A stretch of 12,850 nucleotides of DNA from Helicobacter sp. (lineage in GTDB: Bacteria > Campylobacterota > Campylobacteria > Campylobacterales > Helicobacteraceae): NCBI GenBank assembly GCA_022766795.1, contig JALEPE010000020.1, forward strand, positions 1-12,850, written 5' to 3'. This document shows positions 1 through 7,739 of the stretch, in pieces. The position numbers and the translations under genes are program-made. The notes beneath the pieces were generated by a model. The model did no database searches. It was not told where the DNA came from and saw nothing but the letters and a program-made list of their open reading frames with translations. Position 1 is the stretch's first letter, and each line of letters starts with the position of its first letter.

Positions 1-1
1 G

Positions 2-250
2 ATTGACGCAGCAATTATAAAGGCGGGTGTTTTACGCCTACGCCCAATTTTAATGACAACCATTGCAATGGTGTTTGGAATGCTGCCCTTAGCTTTTGCG
101 GGAGGAGCAGGAAGTGGAATTAAATCGCCAATGGGAATCGCAATGATTGGCGGATTGCTTATTGCAATGCTTTTAAGTCTGCTTATTGTTCCGGCGTTTT
201 ATAAACTTCTAGCCCCATTAGATACGCGCTTGCGTCAATGGTATGCGTAA
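2..250 (+). CDS. RND-family efflux transporter, inner-membrane pump subunit, C-terminal end (5' truncated by window)
   Basis: This is the last 82 codons of a resistance-nodulation-division pump. The frame is open from base 2, the first base of a full codon, and ends at TAA 248-250; the true start lies left of the window. The sequence has the typical end of the family: an R-L-R-P-I-L-M-T-T stretch, then a membrane helix (MVFGMLPLAF), a glycine-rich G-A-G-S-G-I-K-S-P-M-G segment and a final helix (GGLLIAMLLSLLIVPAFY) with a short polar tail. Such pumps use proton entry to export drugs, bile salts or metal ions through a tripartite periplasm-spanning complex. The segment resembles the multidrug (HAE1-like) branch more than the metal branch, but 82 residues cannot fix the substrate. 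It is probably the last gene of an operon, because the next gene is on the opposite strand. Confidence 0.85.
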   Translation: MDAAIIKAGVLRLRPILMTTIAMVFGMLPLAFAGGAGSGIKSPMGIAMIGGLLIAMLLSLLIVPAFYKLLAPLDTRLRQWYA

Positions 251-261
251 GACGATTAGAC

Positions 262-299
262 TAGGATTCCATATTGCAGGAATTTTGATTGGAATCCTA
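262..299. terminator. Inverted repeat between convergent RND pump gene and tyrA, candidate bidirectional terminator
   Basis: TAGGATTCC (262-270) and GGAATCCTA (291-299) form a perfect 9-bp inverted repeat around a 20-base loop. The right arm includes the tyrA stop codon (minus strand). The position between two convergent genes fits a transcription end for both. There is no clear T-run after the stem on either strand and the loop is long, so intrinsic termination is only a possibility. Confidence 0.35.
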
Positions 300-1124
300 A
301 AATACTTCATATAATGAATTTGCCTTAGCCATCCATTGCTCTAGCTCGTCCCATTTTTCCTCTTGAATGAGAGATTTTGCAAAGTGCATTTCTTGCTCAA
401 ATACATCAAGGGATTTGAGCAATTCCTCACGATTCTGCTTAGAAATATCACACCACATTCTTGAAGAGCTTTTTGCGATTCTGACCATACTCTTAAAACC
501 ACCCCCTGCAAGGGCTAAAATATCTGTTGGATTCTGTTGGGATAGCACAGTGTTAGCAAGTGCATAGCTGATGATATGGGGCAAATGGCTAATAAATGCT
601 GCGTGGTTGTCGTGGGCTTTGGAATCCATTTTGATAATATTCATATTAAGGGCAATAAAAATCTCTTTTGCCATAGCCACTTGGAGTTCCCCGCTTTGTT
701 CCAAGTCCGTTAAAACAACGATATGGTGGGGTAATAATTCCTTAAACGCAGCCTTAGGACCAAAATTTTCTGTCCCACTCATCGGGTGCGCGCATACGAA
801 GTTTTTGCGGATTTCTTGCGGCACGCTTTTAGAAATTAAATGCTTTGTGCTGCCTAAATCAATAATCGTGCAGTGGGGCGCAATGCCAATGAGGCTAGGT
901 AGAATCTGCACGATTGCTTCTACGGGAGTTGCGAGAAAAATCACATCGCAAAGTTTAATTTCCTCTAATGTTACACCCTCATCTACAAGCCCTAAAGAAA
1001 GTGCTTGTTGGAGATGTAGAGCGTTATTATCCAATCCCACAATACTTTTAAAAATTTTTGTATCACGGAGTGCTAATCCCAATGAGCCACCAATTAAACC
1101 AAGTCCGATAATTCCTGCTTGCAT
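297..1124 (-). CDS. tyrA: Prephenate dehydrogenase (tyrosine biosynthesis)
   Basis: TyrA oxidatively decarboxylates prephenate to 4-hydroxyphenylpyruvate with NAD(P)+, the committed step to tyrosine in the cytoplasm. The 275-residue protein is a single-function enzyme with no chorismate mutase or ACT domain visible. Residues 1 to about 150 form a Rossmann domain: GLGLIGGS at 7-14 is the dinucleotide-binding loop, and Asp32 at the end of strand 2 suggests NAD rather than NADP. HPMSG at 113-117 and the H-x-P-H segment at 180-183 match conserved substrate-site blocks. The helical C-terminal half carries RIAKSSSRMW at 216-225, where relatives often have a proline two residues before the M-W. A good ribosome site, AGGTGA (minus strand, 1133-1128), precedes ATG 1124-1122. 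The gene is divergent from bamA, an arrangement I recall from Campylobacter jejuni, and convergent with the pump gene. Confidence 0.93.
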   Translation of the reverse strand: MQAGIIGLGLIGGSLGLALRDTKIFKSIVGLDNNALHLQQALSLGLVDEGVTLEEIKLCDVIFLATPVEAIVQILPSLIGIAPHCTIIDLGSTKHLISKSVPQEIRKNFVCAHPMSGTENFGPKAAFKELLPHHIVVLTDLEQSGELQVAMAKEIFIALNMNIIKMDSKAHDNHAAFISHLPHIISYALANTVLSQQNPTDILALAGGGFKSMVRIAKSSSRMWCDISKQNREELLKSLDVFEQEMHFAKSLIQEEKWDELEQWMAKANSLYEVF

Positions 1125-1151
1125 AATTCACCTAAAATTATAAAATTTTGC

Positions 1152-1157
1152 ATTATA
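1152..1157 (-). promoter_or_regulatory. Candidate tyrA promoter, -10 box TATAAT
   Basis: Read on the minus strand, bases 1157-1152 are TATAAT. A start of transcription near 1145 would give a leader of about 20 bases, enough to hold the AGGTGA ribosome site before the tyrA ATG. There is no obvious -35 box, which is usual for the main sigma factor in Helicobacter and Campylobacter. The box sits inside a palindrome shared with the bamA side. Confidence 0.5.
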
Positions 1158-1202
1158 TAATTTATTTGCTTAACAATGTTTTTATTTATAAAAGAGTAAA
1201 AT
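1156..1202 (+). promoter_or_regulatory. Candidate bamA promoter region
   Basis: Two -10-like boxes on the plus strand could drive the bamA operon: TATAAT at 1156-1161 (leader about 70 bases) and TAAAAT at 1197-1202 (leader about 30 bases). The second follows a T-rich stretch (1179-1187), a pattern common upstream of sigma-70 promoters in this group. I cannot decide between them from sequence; both could be used. Confidence 0.4.
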
Positions 1203-1238
1203 GCGAAAATTTTTAAATTGGAATAAGGCTGTTTTTTG

Positions 1239-3485
1239 ATGCGTTTTTTTAAACTTCGTTTATTATTGACTTCAGTGGTTTTGGCAACAAGTGTGAATGC
1301 GGTAGAATTACCTATAATTAAGGCTGTTAAATATGAGGGATTAAATTCCATTTCTCCTCTTATTGCAAATGAAATTGCTAAAATTAAAGTGGGTGAGCCT
1401 TTAGATGTGAATCGTGTTGATGCTTCCGTGCGCGATTTTTATGCGCAAGGATATTTTAAAGATGTATGGGTTACAGAAGAGGATGGAATCCTAACATATC
1501 ATTTTATAGAAAAGCCCGTTATTGCAAGTTTAATTGTTAGTGGATATGGTGCGGGTAAAGAGCAGCAACAATTAGATAAAGAGCTTGGAATTAAAAAGGG
1601 TGATGTGTATGACGAGAATAAAATTGCCAATGTGCGCAGACAAATCATTCGCTTGCTTGAAGCGCAGGGCTATTATGATAGTGTCGTAGAGATAAAGACA
1701 GAGGAAATTACTAAAAATGCATTAAAGGTTACATTAGAGATCAATAAAGGCGAGGAGATTATTATTCGCAGGGCAAATTATTATGGGCGCGAGAATATTT
1801 CTGCATCACGCATTGAAGCAGCAATTGCTAATAAAGAAAAAGATTTCATTGGTTGGATGTGGGGATTTAATAGCGGTAAATTGCAGATTAATGAGTTGGA
1901 GGCTGACCGCTTAAGAATTCGGGATTTATATCTGCAAAAGGGTTATTTAGATGCAGAAGTAACTTCTCCTTATTTGCGCACAGATTTTACAACTTATAAT
2001 GCAGTGTTAGATTACCATATTTATGAGGGGGAACGCTATAAAGTTAGCGGCATTGATATTGTGCTTGAAGATGAGGTTATTGATGTGGAATCCCTTTATA
2101 AAGGGCTGAAATTAACAGAAGGCAAAGTGTATAACGTTGCTAAAATGCGTGATGATATTGATGTAATCCGCACTAAAATTGGGGATTTAGGCTATGCTTT
2201 TGTGCGTGTGACACCAGATTTAGATAAAGTTCCAGAAACAGGCGATGTTAGAGTGGTTTATTATGTGCAGCCGGGTAAAACGGTGCGTGTCAAAGATGTT
2301 ATTATTTCAGGAAACAACAAAACGCTTGACCGCGTCATTCGCCGTAATGTTTTATTGGCACCGGGTGAAGCCTATGAGATGGGTAAAATCAAACGTTCTA
2401 GAAATGCGATTATGAGAACAGGACATTTTGAATCTGTGGATATTCAAGAAGAGCGTGTTGATGAAGAAAATGTGAATTTGCTCGTTAAAGTTAAAGAGGG
2501 TAGAACAGGGGAGTTTGCTTTCGGTTTTGGATATGGAAGCTATGATGGCTTTATGGGAAGCATTTCTGTTAAAGATCGTAATATCTTTGGAACAGGCTTA
2601 ACTGCGGGCGTATATTTGGATAAAAGTGAGGTTTCTACATCGTATCGTTTAAATTTATATAATCCAGCGGTGCTTGATTCAGATTATTCTTTGGGAATGG
2701 ACGCATACCAAAGCGATTATGAAAACTACGACTACACAGAAACTTCCACAGGATTTAGCATTGTAGGTGGAAAGAGAATATGGGACGAATTAGATTTGAC
2801 ATTGGGCTACACAATTCAAAAAACAACATTAGATGATTTTGATAGTTATGCGTTAGAGCAGATGTATAAGCAGTATTATTATGGAAGCTATACAAAATCG
2901 TCTATTATTCCGGGATTTAACTATGATAATACAGATTCTTATTTGTTTGCTAAACACGGAGTTAGAGCAACAGGATTTGTTGAATATGCCGGTGCGGGTG
3001 GTGATGCGGAATTTCTTAAATACCACGGGACATTTAACTTTTACCAAACAATTGAGGATTGGGTGGATATGGATGTTATCTTTAGATACCGTGCAAAAGC
3101 GGGATATATAACCGACAATGGCTATTTGCCAATTAGCGAGAAATTCTATTTGGGTGGTATTAATAGTGTGCGTGGTTATGAGAGTAAATCTATTACGCCA
3201 CGTGATGAATATGGAACGCGCATTGGGGGTTCGCAGTATTTCTATAATACCGTGGAGTTAAGCTATGCACCATTTGAAACCGTGCAATTACGCGTAACTG
3301 GATTCTATGATTATGGTATGATTGGAAAGGATAGTTTTAAAGATATGACAAGAAGTTCTGTGGGAATCGGGATTGAATGGGTATCACCTATTGGTGTGAT
3401 TAATTTCATTTTCCCAAAAGCCTTGGATGACGAATACGGCGATGAGACATCTTCCTTTGAATTTTCAATGGGACAGCGATTCTAA
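1239..3485 (+). CDS. bamA: Outer membrane protein assembly factor BamA (Omp85)
   Basis: BamA is the central subunit of the complex that folds and inserts beta-barrel proteins into the outer membrane. The 748-residue protein begins with a signal peptide (basic MRFFKLR, hydrophobic core, likely cleavage after SVNA at about residue 21). Five POTRA modules follow, beginning near residues 22, 94, 173, 265 and 347. The 16-strand barrel starts near residue 425. The barrel holds the conserved VRGY of loop 6 at 644-647, and the chain ends in an aromatic-rich strand with a final Phe, as expected for the assembly signal. An in-frame TTG three bases upstream (1236) is an alternative start. AAGG at 1225-1228 lies 7 bases from the TTG and 10 from the ATG, and I prefer the ATG by convention. 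It is the first gene of a run with mqnC, the M16 gene and recG. The protein is normally essential. Confidence 0.95.
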   Translation: MRFFKLRLLLTSVVLATSVNAVELPIIKAVKYEGLNSISPLIANEIAKIKVGEPLDVNRVDASVRDFYAQGYFKDVWVTEEDGILTYHFIEKPVIASLIVSGYGAGKEQQQLDKELGIKKGDVYDENKIANVRRQIIRLLEAQGYYDSVVEIKTEEITKNALKVTLEINKGEEIIIRRANYYGRENISASRIEAAIANKEKDFIGWMWGFNSGKLQINELEADRLRIRDLYLQKGYLDAEVTSPYLRTDFTTYNAVLDYHIYEGERYKVSGIDIVLEDEVIDVESLYKGLKLTEGKVYNVAKMRDDIDVIRTKIGDLGYAFVRVTPDLDKVPETGDVRVVYYVQPGKTVRVKDVIISGNNKTLDRVIRRNVLLAPGEAYEMGKIKRSRNAIMRTGHFESVDIQEERVDEENVNLLVKVKEGRTGEFAFGFGYGSYDGFMGSISVKDRNIFGTGLTAGVYLDKSEVSTSYRLNLYNPAVLDSDYSLGMDAYQSDYENYDYTETSTGFSIVGGKRIWDELDLTLGYTIQKTTLDDFDSYALEQMYKQYYYGSYTKSSIIPGFNYDNTDSYLFAKHGVRATGFVEYAGAGGDAEFLKYHGTFNFYQTIEDWVDMDVIFRYRAKAGYITDNGYLPISEKFYLGGINSVRGYESKSITPRDEYGTRIGGSQYFYNTVELSYAPFETVQLRVTGFYDYGMIGKDSFKDMTRSSVGIGIEWVSPIGVINFIFPKALDDEYGDETSSFEFSMGQRF

Positions 3486-4600
3486 TGTCAGAATCCTTAC
3501 AAGAAGTCTTTGCTAAAAACTCACAGGAAAGCAGGGCGGTTGTTCAAACGAGACTACCGCGCGTAAGCGCAGAGGAGATTTTGGATTTAATGCAAAATGC
3601 TTCCCTTAAAGAGTTGGGGGAACGCGCCTTTAAAATCAAAAAACAATTACACCCTGATAATATCACAACCTTTGTTGTGGATAGGAATATTAATTACACC
3701 AATATTTGTTGGGTGGATTGTAAGTTTTGTGCGTTTAAGCGCAGAATTAATGAGAGTGAGACTTATATTTTAAGTTTTGAGGAGATTGATAAAAAAATTG
3801 AGGAATTGCTAGAAATTGGTGGCACGCAGATTCTTTTTCAAGGCGGTGTGCATCCAAGCTTAAAAGTGGAGTGGTATGAGGATTTGGTGCGGCATATCGC
3901 ACAAAAATATCCGCAAATCACGATTCACGGCTTCTCTGCAATTGAGATTCAATACATTGCAAAACTCTCTAAAATCTCCGTTGCTGAAGTCTTAGCGCGT
4001 CTGCAAAAATGCGGTTTATCCTCCATACCGGGTGCGGGTGCAGAGATTCTAAGCGATAAAGTGCGTGATGTGATTGCACCTAAGAAATTGGATTCTGATG
4101 AGTGGATAGAGGTGCATAGAGAAGCACATAAATTAGGAATCAAAAGCACGGCGACAATGATGTTTGGGAGCGTGGAGAGTGATTGGGATATTATAGAGCA
4201 TTGGGAGAGAATCCGTAATTTGCAGGATTCCACCAATGGCTTTAGGGCGTTTATTCTGTGGAGTTTTCAACCCGCTTTTACGCCCTTGCAAAAGGAATTT
4301 CCTAATCTGCATAAAGCTTCCTCAAACCGCTATTTGCGCCTACTTGCGTGCAGTAGAATCTTTTTGGATAATTTTCAAAACATTCAAAGCAGTTGGGTTA
4401 CGCAAGGTTCGTATATCGGGCAACTTGCGCTACTCTTTGGGGCAAATGATTTAGGTAGCACGATGATGGAAGAAAATGTTGTTGCCGCTGCGGGGGCTAG
4501 AAACTCTATGAATCAAGCCGAGATGATTTCTTTAATCCGCGATATTGGCGAGATTCCAGCGAAACGCAATACAGCTTATAGTATTTTGGAGCAATTTTAA
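3485..4600 (+). CDS. mqnC: Cyclic dehypoxanthinyl futalosine synthase, radical SAM enzyme (menaquinone biosynthesis)
   Basis: MqnC cyclises dehypoxanthine futalosine to the spiro compound in the futalosine route to menaquinone, the main respiratory quinone of these bacteria. The 371-residue protein has the radical SAM cluster motif C-x3-C-x2-C at Cys75, Cys79 and Cys82, preceded by N-Y-T-N-I. It also has GGVHP at 120-124, the GAGAEIL block at 183-189 and TATMMFG at 222-228. The ILWSFQP segment at 257-263 matches the MqnC branch better than the related aminofutalosine synthase MqnE, which is the main alternative. The ATG shares its A with the TAA stop of bamA. The only upstream purine run, GGGA at 3470-3473, is 11 bases away, so translation probably depends on ribosomes finishing bamA. 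I recall the same bamA-mqnC-M16 order in H. pylori. Confidence 0.9.
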   Translation: MSESLQEVFAKNSQESRAVVQTRLPRVSAEEILDLMQNASLKELGERAFKIKKQLHPDNITTFVVDRNINYTNICWVDCKFCAFKRRINESETYILSFEEIDKKIEELLEIGGTQILFQGGVHPSLKVEWYEDLVRHIAQKYPQITIHGFSAIEIQYIAKLSKISVAEVLARLQKCGLSSIPGAGAEILSDKVRDVIAPKKLDSDEWIEVHREAHKLGIKSTATMMFGSVESDWDIIEHWERIRNLQDSTNGFRAFILWSFQPAFTPLQKEFPNLHKASSNRYLRLLACSRIFLDNFQNIQSSWVTQGSYIGQLALLFGANDLGSTMMEENVVAAAGARNSMNQAEMISLIRDIGEIPAKRNTAYSILEQF

Positions 4601-5899
4601 TTGAGAATTTTTTATCTATTTTTTTGGTTTTTTTGGATTATGAAAGGAAGTTTAATGGCGATTGAAATGAAAAGTTTGCAAGTGGGTGGTGTAGAGATTC
4701 CTGTCATTTATGAACAAAATACACAATTACCTTTATTTTATGTGCAGCTTGTCTTTAAGGGTGCAGGAGGTGTGAGCAATGGCAAGAATCTAGGGCTATC
4801 CGATATTACAAGCTCCCTTTTAAACGAAGGCACAAAGGCATTGGGCGTAACAAAATTTTCACAAAAACTAGAGGAGAAAGCACTCTCTCTAAGTGCAGGA
4901 AGCGGTTTTGAGACGCTTAGCTTTACCCTAAGTGGAATGAGCGCAATGCAAAAGGACGGAATTGGCTTCTTAAAAGAATTGCTAAAGAATCCAAATTTCA
5001 CACAAAAGGCGTTGGATAAAGTGAAAGAAAGTGCGCTAGTGGCGATTTTAGAAAAAGAGAGCGACTACGATTACCAAGCGAGTCGTATGTTAAAATCTAT
5101 GCTTTTTAAGGGTAGCCCATTAGAGTTTCCATTAAGTGGCACACAAGAATCTATCGCAAAAATCACTTTGCAAGAAGTAGAGAAATTTTATTATCAATAT
5201 GTAAATTTAAACTCTCTTACCCTCATTGTTGGTGGGGATATGGAGTTTGAAAATATCGCACAGGAATTAAAGGGAGCGTTGGAAGCCTTGCCACAAGGCA
5301 AAGTAGCTTCTTTGAAGCCTATTGTTGCTAATGATGGCAAGCAAATAAGGCATTCCAATAAAGAAACGCAACAGGCTTATATTTACTTTGGTGCGCCTCT
5401 TAATGTGGGAGATTTGCAAAAAGAACTTGCCCTTATCAAAGTTGCGTCTTTTGTGCTTGGTGGCGGTGGATTTGGTAGCCGAATGATGGAGGAAGTGCGC
5501 GTAAAAAGAGGATTAGCGTATTCTGCTGTAATGCGCCTTAGTGCGACAAATACACAAGCCCTTGCGCAAGGCTATTTGCAAACAAGCCTTAAAAACGAAA
5601 AAGAAGCCCAAAAGCTTGTGCAAGAAGTTGTCAATGCGTTTGTAAAAAACGGAATCACACAAGAGGAATTGCAAGAAGCAAAGCGGTATTTGCTAGGCAG
5701 TGAGCCTTTGCGCAATGAGACGCTTTCCCAAAGATTAGGCACAGCATTTAACAATTATTATAATGGGTTGCCCTTAGATTTTAACCAGCAAGTCTTGGAG
5801 GAGATTTCAAGATTGACTTTAGAGGAAGTTAATCGTTATATTCAAGCGCATAAAGAAATTGCTAAGCTTAGTTTTGCCATTATCACCGCAAAAGATTAA
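4601..5899 (+). CDS. M16-family peptidase-like protein lacking the HxxEH zinc motif (YmxG-like)
   Basis: The 432-residue chain has the two-lobe fold of a small M16B (insulinase/processing peptidase) subunit. Where active members have H-x-x-E-H, this protein has Asp68, Ser71 and Ser72 inside GLSDITSSLLNEGT (65-78), so it should not bind catalytic zinc. It keeps the second-lobe substrate-binding residues in RVKRGLAYS (Arg300, Arg303, Tyr307). That split is typical of the non-catalytic half of bacterial M16B heterodimers, which pair with a zinc-bearing subunit; none lies in this window. The start chosen is TTG 4601, directly after the mqnC stop with GGAG at 4588-4591. It gives an N-terminus like a signal peptide (MRIFYLFFWFFW, small residues before Ala20). 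ATG 4655, behind a strong AAGGA at 4644-4648, would give a 414-residue protein without it. By position it corresponds to the gene I recall as ymxG in H. pylori. Confidence 0.85.
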   Translation: MRIFYLFFWFFWIMKGSLMAIEMKSLQVGGVEIPVIYEQNTQLPLFYVQLVFKGAGGVSNGKNLGLSDITSSLLNEGTKALGVTKFSQKLEEKALSLSAGSGFETLSFTLSGMSAMQKDGIGFLKELLKNPNFTQKALDKVKESALVAILEKESDYDYQASRMLKSMLFKGSPLEFPLSGTQESIAKITLQEVEKFYYQYVNLNSLTLIVGGDMEFENIAQELKGALEALPQGKVASLKPIVANDGKQIRHSNKETQQAYIYFGAPLNVGDLQKELALIKVASFVLGGGGFGSRMMEEVRVKRGLAYSAVMRLSATNTQALAQGYLQTSLKNEKEAQKLVQEVVNAFVKNGITQEELQEAKRYLLGSEPLRNETLSQRLGTAFNNYYNGLPLDFNQQVLEEISRLTLEEVNRYIQAHKEIAKLSFAIITAKD

Positions 5900-5911
5900 C
5901 TAGAGTTAATA

Positions 5912-7708
5912 TTGAATTTTAATAAATTAGGCAAAACTCCTTTTGACGCCATTTTATCTTGTTTGCCAAAGAGTTATACCAATACCTTTTTAAGCGAATC
6001 TTTGGAGGCAGATAAGAATGTAGTGTTAGAAGTGGATGTAAGAAGTTATAAGCCTCTGAAAGCCGCACACATTGTAGGTTTTGCTCCGAAGTTTAATTGC
6101 GAGATTGCAATGCTCATTTTTAACGCCAAAAGTTATCATAAGAGCATTTTTAGAGTGGATTCTTGTCTGATTGTTAGTGGAAAATTGCAACAAAACGCGA
6201 TGGGGCTTTATACTTTGATTCAGCCTAAAGTCTTGAAAAGCACGGGAGAAATTGTATTAAACTTTGGCTTTAAGGGCGCGAAAGAAAAGAGTTTAAGGGA
6301 TTTTGGAGCGAGTGTATCTTTGGAATTCTTGCAAGAATTTTATCCAAAAGTGCCTTTATGGGTTTTAAAGTCTCTCGTGGAGGTTTATCACCCAAAGATT
6401 TCATTTGTGCAAGAATTTACAAGAAATCACGGATTCTTTGGCGATTCTTTATCTGCAATCAAGTTTATAGAAATCTATGAATATATGCGCCTTTTGCGCC
6501 TAAAAAAACTCATTTTTCCAAGTCTTGCTCTTTTAAATAATCCCATAGAATCGTGGATTAAAACTCTACCCTTTGCATTAACGCAAGGGCAGAGCAAGGC
6601 GATTGCAGAGATTCAAGAATCCCTCAAAAGCACCCAAGCGACAAGGCGCGTGATTGTGGGCGATGTGGGCTGTGGTAAAACAATGGTGATTTTAGCAAGT
6701 GTGATGATGGCATATCCTTATCGTAGTGTCCTAATGGCACCTACTTCTATTTTAGCAAAGCAGCTTTTTAGCGAGGCGCAAAAGTATTTGCCTAAAAGTT
6801 TAAAAATCGCACTTTTTACGCAAAATGATAAAAGCGGTGATTTAACGCAAAGTAATTTTCTCATCGGCACACACGCACTTTTATACCAAAATCTAAGCGA
6901 TTGTGCGCTTGTGATGATTGATGAGCAGCATCGCTTTGGCACGGCGCAAAGAAGTGCGTTAGAAAAAATGTTTGTCAAAGATTCTCAAAGGGCGCATATT
7001 TTGCAGTTTTCTGCAACGCCGATTCCGCGCACACAGGCGATGATAGAATCCAACTTTTTGGATTTTAGTTTCATTAGGGATTTGCCTTTTAAAAAGGACA
7101 TCACGACAAAAATCATTGGCAAGAATGACTTTAAGTCTTTGCTAGAGCATATCCGAGCAGAGATTCAACACCACCGACAAATTCTTATCGTTTATCCTCT
7201 AGTGGAGGAGAGCGAAAACTTCAATTACACTTCACTCAAAGAGGGGGAGGAGTTTTGGCAGAAAAATTTTGAGGGTGTCTATAGCACACACGGCAAGGAC
7301 AAGAACAAAGAGCAGGTTTTGGAGGAGTTTCGGGATAGGGGCAATATTCTCCTTGCAACCACGGTGATTGAAGTTGGAATCTCTTTGCCGCGTTTAAGCA
7401 CGATTGTGATTGTGGGAGCGGAGCGGTTGGGGTTGGCGACTTTGCACCAATTACGCGGGAGAGTGAGCCGCAATGGGTTAAAGGGATATTGCTTTTTATT
7501 TACTAAACAACAGCAAACCGAGCGACTAATAAGATTCTCCCAAACACAAAATGGTTTTGAAATCGCACAAATGGATTTAGAATATCGCAATAGTGGAGAC
7601 TTGCTAAGTGGAGAAATGCAAAGTGGTAGGCAGTTTGCTTGGGTGGATTTGAGCAAAGATGAGGGAATTATCAAGGAAGCGAAAGAATCTCTAGTAAGCG
7701 TGGTATAA
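5912..7708 (+). CDS. recG: ATP-dependent DNA helicase RecG
   Basis: RecG is a superfamily 2 double-stranded DNA translocase that remodels stalled replication forks and branched recombination intermediates. The helicase motifs are in order: Walker A GDVGCGKT at 250-257, APTSILAKQ near 276-284, DEQH at 337-340, FSATPIPRT at 366-374, TTVIEVGISLP near 483-493, and motif VI QLRGRVSR at 513-520, where Gly is more usual in place of the Ser. The C-terminal RNSGDLLSGEMQSG (559-572) corresponds to the RecG-specific segment after the motor. The N-terminal wedge region (about 40-125) is poorly conserved but present. At 598 residues it is shorter than E. coli RecG (about 690), in line with relatives in this group. 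The start is TTG 5912 with only a weak AGAG six bases upstream, 12 bases after the M16 stop, which suggests modest expression coupled to the genes before it. Confidence 0.92.
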   Translation: MNFNKLGKTPFDAILSCLPKSYTNTFLSESLEADKNVVLEVDVRSYKPLKAAHIVGFAPKFNCEIAMLIFNAKSYHKSIFRVDSCLIVSGKLQQNAMGLYTLIQPKVLKSTGEIVLNFGFKGAKEKSLRDFGASVSLEFLQEFYPKVPLWVLKSLVEVYHPKISFVQEFTRNHGFFGDSLSAIKFIEIYEYMRLLRLKKLIFPSLALLNNPIESWIKTLPFALTQGQSKAIAEIQESLKSTQATRRVIVGDVGCGKTMVILASVMMAYPYRSVLMAPTSILAKQLFSEAQKYLPKSLKIALFTQNDKSGDLTQSNFLIGTHALLYQNLSDCALVMIDEQHRFGTAQRSALEKMFVKDSQRAHILQFSATPIPRTQAMIESNFLDFSFIRDLPFKKDITTKIIGKNDFKSLLEHIRAEIQHHRQILIVYPLVEESENFNYTSLKEGEEFWQKNFEGVYSTHGKDKNKEQVLEEFRDRGNILLATTVIEVGISLPRLSTIVIVGAERLGLATLHQLRGRVSRNGLKGYCFLFTKQQQTERLIRFSQTQNGFEIAQMDLEYRNSGDLLSGEMQSGRQFAWVDLSKDEGIIKEAKESLVSVV

Positions 7709-7709
7709 T
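7701..7709 (+). promoter_or_regulatory. Extended -10 promoter element for the radical SAM gene, inside the 3' end of recG
   Basis: TGGTATAAT (7701-7709) is a perfect extended -10 element (TG-n-TATAAT) that overlaps the last recG codons and stop. Transcription would start near 7716, giving a leader of about 24 bases with AAGGA (7730-7734) before ATG 7740. No clear -35 box is visible, but extended -10 promoters need none. Confidence 0.55.
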
Positions 7710-7739
7710 CATACGAAAATTATATGAATAAGGAAATGA

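Noticed and set aside
571..1143. Long open frame on the plus strand opposite tyrA
   Set aside because: It lies fully antisense to a gene with clear family motifs, and its product has no recognisable domain and an unnatural Ser/Ile/Cys-rich composition.
1244..1250. T7 run at the start of bamA and similar T7 runs at 4619-4634, as phase-variation tracts
   Set aside because: Seven-base T runs are common by chance in AT-rich DNA and shorter than the tracts known to slip often; switching off bamA would probably be lethal.
1094..1351. Minus-strand open frame spanning the tyrA-bamA spacer
   Set aside because: It overlaps both well-supported starts and their promoters and shows no coding features.
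7279..7674. 131-codon minus-strand frame opposite the end of recG
   Set aside because: It is the shadow of conserved helicase motifs V and VI and has no family features.
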